Part shown: one piece after another, positions 7,531 through 9,121 of the stretch | Layout: each line of letters starts with the position of its first letter | How positions within the stretch are numbered: the first letter of the stretch is position 1 | DNA from: DAONLM01 sp035406685 | GTDB lineage: Bacteria > Spirochaetota > GWE2-31-10 > MWDO01 | NCBI GenBank assembly: GCA_035406685.1 | Contig: DAONLM010000118.1 | Coordinates: 1 to 9,121, forward strand | DNA: 9,121 nt | Reading direction: 5' to 3' | Program-made: the position numbers and the translations under genes | The notes under the pieces: generated by a model | Seen by the model: the letters and a program-made list of their open reading frames with translations, nothing else | Databases searched by the model: none | Told to the model about the DNA's origin: nothing

Positions 7531-7763
7531 TGTTAATTTTATCAAGAAAAGAGAATCAATCAATAATGATTGGTGATAATATTGAAATCACAATAGTAAG
7601 TATTAAGGGAGATCATGTTAAAATAGGAATCAATGCCCCAACCGATGTAAAGGTATTCAGAAAAGAGATATTTGAAGAAATACAGAATGCCAACAAAGAA
7701 GCTGTTAATGTTGATCCAAATACTATAAAAGATATAGGCTCTCTCTTAAAGAAAAAAGAATAG
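7530..7763 (+). CDS. csrA: Carbon storage regulator CsrA, translational repressor
   Basis: CsrA is a homodimeric RNA-binding protein that recognises GGA in mRNA hairpins, usually over ribosome-binding sites, and blocks translation; next to fliW its best-known target is flagellin mRNA. The 77-residue protein starts with the canonical MLILSRKxxQSIMIG and keeps the RNA-contact residues L4 and R44; the position before R44 is F43 where His is common. N55, which in B. subtilis CsrA is needed for FliW binding, is also present, and the C-terminus is extended past the E. coli length as in FliW-dependent CsrA proteins. GGGGAG (7517-7522) lies 7 nt before the start, and the ATG overlaps the fliW stop by one base. 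The gene ends 5 nt from a convergent gene, with no obvious terminator between. Confidence 0.96.
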   Translation: MLILSRKENQSIMIGDNIEITIVSIKGDHVKIGINAPTDVKVFRKEIFEEIQNANKEAVNVDPNTIKDIGSLLKKKE

Positions 7764-7768
7764 AATAT

Positions 7769-8155
7769 TTATATAACTTTTATTTCTATTAGAGTTGGTG
7801 AAAGCATTGACAATAATTTAAGAGAATTTATCTGCCAGGGTATTTTTGAACTTGCGTAAATCTTAAATTTATATTTCTCTTTTTCTGGAAGAAATAATCC
7901 TTTTTGTATCCATTTTATCAGGACCTTTATGCCACTGGAATTTAAAAAATTTAAATTTTCAAAATTTAAATTAACTTCTTTTAATCCGACTTCAATTATT
8001 TTATTATGAATATTCTCAAAAAATGGCATAAAGATTTCCTCAGGATCTTGCATATCAATTTCACCACAAAAAAATATTTGAACACTATTTTCATAATCTT
8101 TAATATTAATAGAAATTGTCGAACTTATATAATCATCAATGCCTAATTTATTCAT
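7769..8155 (-). CDS. STAS-domain regulator, resembling the slr1659 family
   Basis: This 128-residue protein looks like a single STAS domain, the fold of anti-sigma-factor antagonists such as SpoIIAA. It is probably a cytoplasmic partner-switching protein controlled by phosphorylation. Visible features are a G-E-I-D-M segment (31-35) followed by D-P-E-E, and the phospho-acceptor loop F-L-N-S-S-G-I-K (70-77), where S74 aligns with SpoIIAA S58. The D-P-E-E extension, N-S-S-G-I-K loop and P-W-Q segment (106-108) look to me like the slr1659-type regulator family; this is from memory, not a search. The reading frame continues 10 codons upstream, but the ATG at 8155 is preferred: it has a very purine-rich Shine-Dalgarno (GGAGGGG at 8171-8165, 9 nt away) and overlaps the upstream stop codon as ATGA. 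It is the second gene of a two-gene leftward operon. The target is unknown. Confidence 0.8.
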   Translation of the reverse strand: MNKLGIDDYISSTISINIKDYENSVQIFFCGEIDMQDPEEIFMPFFENIHNKIIEVGLKEVNLNFENLNFLNSSGIKVLIKWIQKGLFLPEKEKYKFKIYASSKIPWQINSLKLLSMLSPTLIEIKVI

Positions 8156-8661
8156 CTCTCTATACCCCTCCCTCCAAGGCGGCAAAGATTAAAAGCTATT
8201 GAAATCTTTACTAAATCTTCCTTTATTTCAACCTCAATATCAGAGCCCGACTCATATCTTATTCTTGCAAATCCGAGTTGACTTCCACCATCTGTTCTCT
8301 CTGCTGCTTGTAACATTTTTTTTAGATACATTTCTTCTGGAGTCCCTTCGTTTACCTCTTTTATCTGATCAAGCAATATTTTTATATTATCCTTTGAAGA
8401 GAAATTTTCGACAGATAATATTAAAGTATTCTCTTCTTCAAAATAGTTTGCTGATATTTTTGTTCCTTCTTCACTTGCGTATTTAATAGCATTTTCTAAT
8501 AATTCACTTGCAGCCATTGAGATAATATCAGCAGACTTATTATTTCCAATTGTTACCAAAAGAAATCTTTGTAAAAAATTTCTAACAGTTGCTATGTATG
8601 TCCATCTAGGACCAAATACCAATTCTAAATAACCGCTATTTTTTGTTTTTTCTAATTTCAT
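8152..8661 (-). CDS. HATPase-like regulator, RsbW/SpoIIAB-related, resembling slr1658
   Basis: This 169-residue protein has the layout of a small GHKL-fold regulator of the anti-sigma/serine-kinase type, expected to bind and perhaps phosphorylate its STAS partner. The N box E-x-x-x-N is clear (E53-L-L-E-N57, then A-I-K-Y-A). The canonical G1 box D-x-G-x-G is not visible: the corresponding strand reads S-V-E-N-F-S-S (83-89), and the only glycine-rich segment is GGSQLGFARI (125-134). ATP binding is therefore uncertain, and a non-catalytic scaffold is possible. Its C-terminal tail (CRLGGRGIER, 160-169) is encoded by the purine-rich stretch that also serves as the STAS gene's Shine-Dalgarno. The start has AAGG (8673-8670) 8 nt upstream. 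It is the promoter-proximal gene of the pair and overlaps the STAS gene by 4 nt. No PP2C-type phosphatase or sigma factor is in the window. Confidence 0.8.
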   Translation of the reverse strand: MKLEKTKNSGYLELVFGPRWTYIATVRNFLQRFLLVTIGNNKSADIISMAASELLENAIKYASEEGTKISANYFEEENTLILSVENFSSKDNIKILLDQIKEVNEGTPEEMYLKKMLQAAERTDGGSQLGFARIRYESGSDIEVEIKEDLVKISIAFNLCRLGGRGIER

Positions 8662-8741
8662 TTTTTTTACCTTAATATTATTATAATATAAAATCTATTT
8701 TTATCTTTAAAAGAGAGTAAAAAATTAAACTACCTTTTATG

Positions 8742-8770
8742 ATTATATATAAAAAAAAAATATCTGTCAA
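8742..8770 (-). promoter_or_regulatory. Consensus sigma70-type promoter of the HATPase-STAS operon
   Basis: On the minus strand a perfect TTGACA (8770-8765) is followed after exactly 17 bp by a perfect TATAAT (8747-8742). The spacer contains a ten-base homopolymeric A/T tract. The predicted start near 8735 gives a leader of about 74 nt. A second copy of the ten bases TTTTGACAGA lies 29 bp upstream (see the repeat entry). Confidence 0.75.
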
Positions 8771-8801
8771 AATTTATACTAAAAATTTTTTTCTGTCAAA
8801 A
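8763..8801 (-). repeat. Direct repeat TTTTGACAGA, two copies 29 bp apart
   Basis: TTTTGACAGA occurs on the minus strand at 8772-8763 and at 8801-8792. The first copy contains the -35 of the strong promoter. The second contains another perfect TTGACA (8799-8794), which could serve a tandem promoter with TAAATT (8776-8771, 17-bp spacer) or TATAAA (8778-8773, 15-bp spacer). It may equally be a duplicated regulator site. Confidence 0.5.
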
Positions 8802-8993
8802 ATTTTTAAATTAATTCATTTGCAATAATAAATTTTAATTACTTACTTTTTATAAAATTAGCGAATGACTTTCAAAGAGCAATGGATTTTTAGGTGATTT
8901 TATCTTTAGATAAAGAAAATGAGCAGACTTAGCCTAATGTATAGTTAAAGAGAAAGTCGAGAGAATATAAAAATTTTGTTTAAATTTAAAATT

Positions 8994-9121
8994 TTATAAG
9001 AATTTTATCTCTTTCAGGTAAAATTTTGAGTTGAATTTTAGTAAAAAGTAATCGTTAGTAGTGTTAGAGACTGGGATATCTGGGGAACCAATCTTCACCA
9101 CCACAGCCTTAGCTCCCCTTA
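8994..9121 (-). CDS. Possible 3' end of a leftward gene running off the window
   Basis: A minus-strand frame is open from the window edge for 42 codons and ends in TAA at 8996-8994. The first half reads like folded protein (G-A-K-A-V-V-V-K-I-G-S-P); the second half is lysine/phenylalanine-rich, as A+T-rich coding or non-coding sequence would be. The other two minus frames stop within the first nine codons. A rightward frame from 9052 to the edge is also open, so the strand is not secure. I do not recognise the product, and a structured RNA is not excluded. Confidence 0.2.
   Translation of the reverse strand, partial: RGAKAVVVKIGSPDIPVSNTTNDYFLLKFNSKFYLKEIKFL

Larger units (their letters stand above)
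8662..8993. other. Intergenic region upstream of the HATPase gene
   Basis: No gene of normal form is seen. Bases 8662-8810 hold the leftward promoter and its repeat. Bases 8867-8958 are bounded by a seven-pair inverted repeat, GACTTTC (8867-8873) and GAAAGTC (8952-8958), with a smaller TCTTT/AAAGA hairpin inside. A TATAAA at 8851-8856 could start a rightward transcript there, but no -35 accompanies it. An A/T-only inverted repeat follows (8966-8977 with 8988-8998). Short frames starting at ATG on either strand stop within a few codons. Confidence 0.4.

Noticed and set aside
8199..8486. Plus-strand frame inside the HATPase gene
   Set aside because: Leucine/phenylalanine-rich shadow of the minus-strand gene, which has a clear N box, promoter and coupling to the STAS gene.
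91..9082. CAGATATCCC present at the left edge and, inverted, at the right edge, as if marking element ends
   Set aside because: Ten-base matches are expected by chance at this length, GATATCCC also occurs inside pepF and pbpC, and there is no transposase or target duplication.
9076..9121. GGGGAACCAAT reminiscent of part of the c-di-AMP (ydaO) riboswitch
   Set aside because: The second conserved G-rich element does not follow, and the rest of the fold is not visible.

Overview
The window is A+T-rich bacterial chromosome carrying ordinary housekeeping genes and a motility-linked regulatory region. FliW plus CsrA points to a flagellated bacterium. Class-A penicillin-binding protein 1C and the non-mevalonate (MEP) isoprenoid enzymes fit a walled bacterium, probably diderm. 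An HATPase-like/STAS regulator pair resembling the cyanobacterial slr1658/slr1659 families, next to fliW-csrA, makes a spirochaete a reasonable guess, but nothing here proves the lineage. No transposase, integrase, CRISPR array, tRNA or rRNA was recognised.

Layout. Bases 1-197 hold two candidate sigma70-type promoters reading rightward. Bases 198-6687 look like one rightward operon: DEAD-box RNA helicase, oligoendopeptidase F (pepF), penicillin-binding protein 1C (pbpC), ispD and ispF. The genes overlap or nearly touch, except for a 30-nt pepF-pbpC gap that contains a perfect 16-bp palindrome. Bases 6688-7092 are non-coding; they contain an unexplained, more G+C-rich, inverted-repeat-rich island and, at the right, the fliW promoter. 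fliW and csrA (7093-7763) overlap by one base. Five nucleotides further on, a convergent leftward operon ends. It encodes an HATPase-like protein and a STAS-domain protein whose genes overlap as ATGA, and it is driven by a promoter with perfect -35 and -10 hexamers at 8742-8770. Bases 8662-9121 have no clear gene. They hold that promoter, a possible structured RNA segment, and a G+C-richer right edge that may be the 3' end of another leftward gene.

How the genes work together. The long operon links RNA remodelling, peptide turnover, peptidoglycan polymerisation and two steps of MEP isoprenoid synthesis (isoprenoids also supply the lipid carrier for peptidoglycan). FliW and CsrA form the known protein-antagonist/RNA-binding-protein pair that couples flagellin level to translation. 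The HATPase-STAS pair looks like a partner-switching module, but its phosphatase and its target are not in the window.

The genes themselves are mostly conventional. The less explained signals are in the non-coding parts: the pepF-pbpC palindrome, the island at 6797-6880, two genes lacking a Shine-Dalgarno sequence whose candidate promoters would give leaderless mRNAs, and the doubled TTTTGACAGA element upstream of the HATPase gene.
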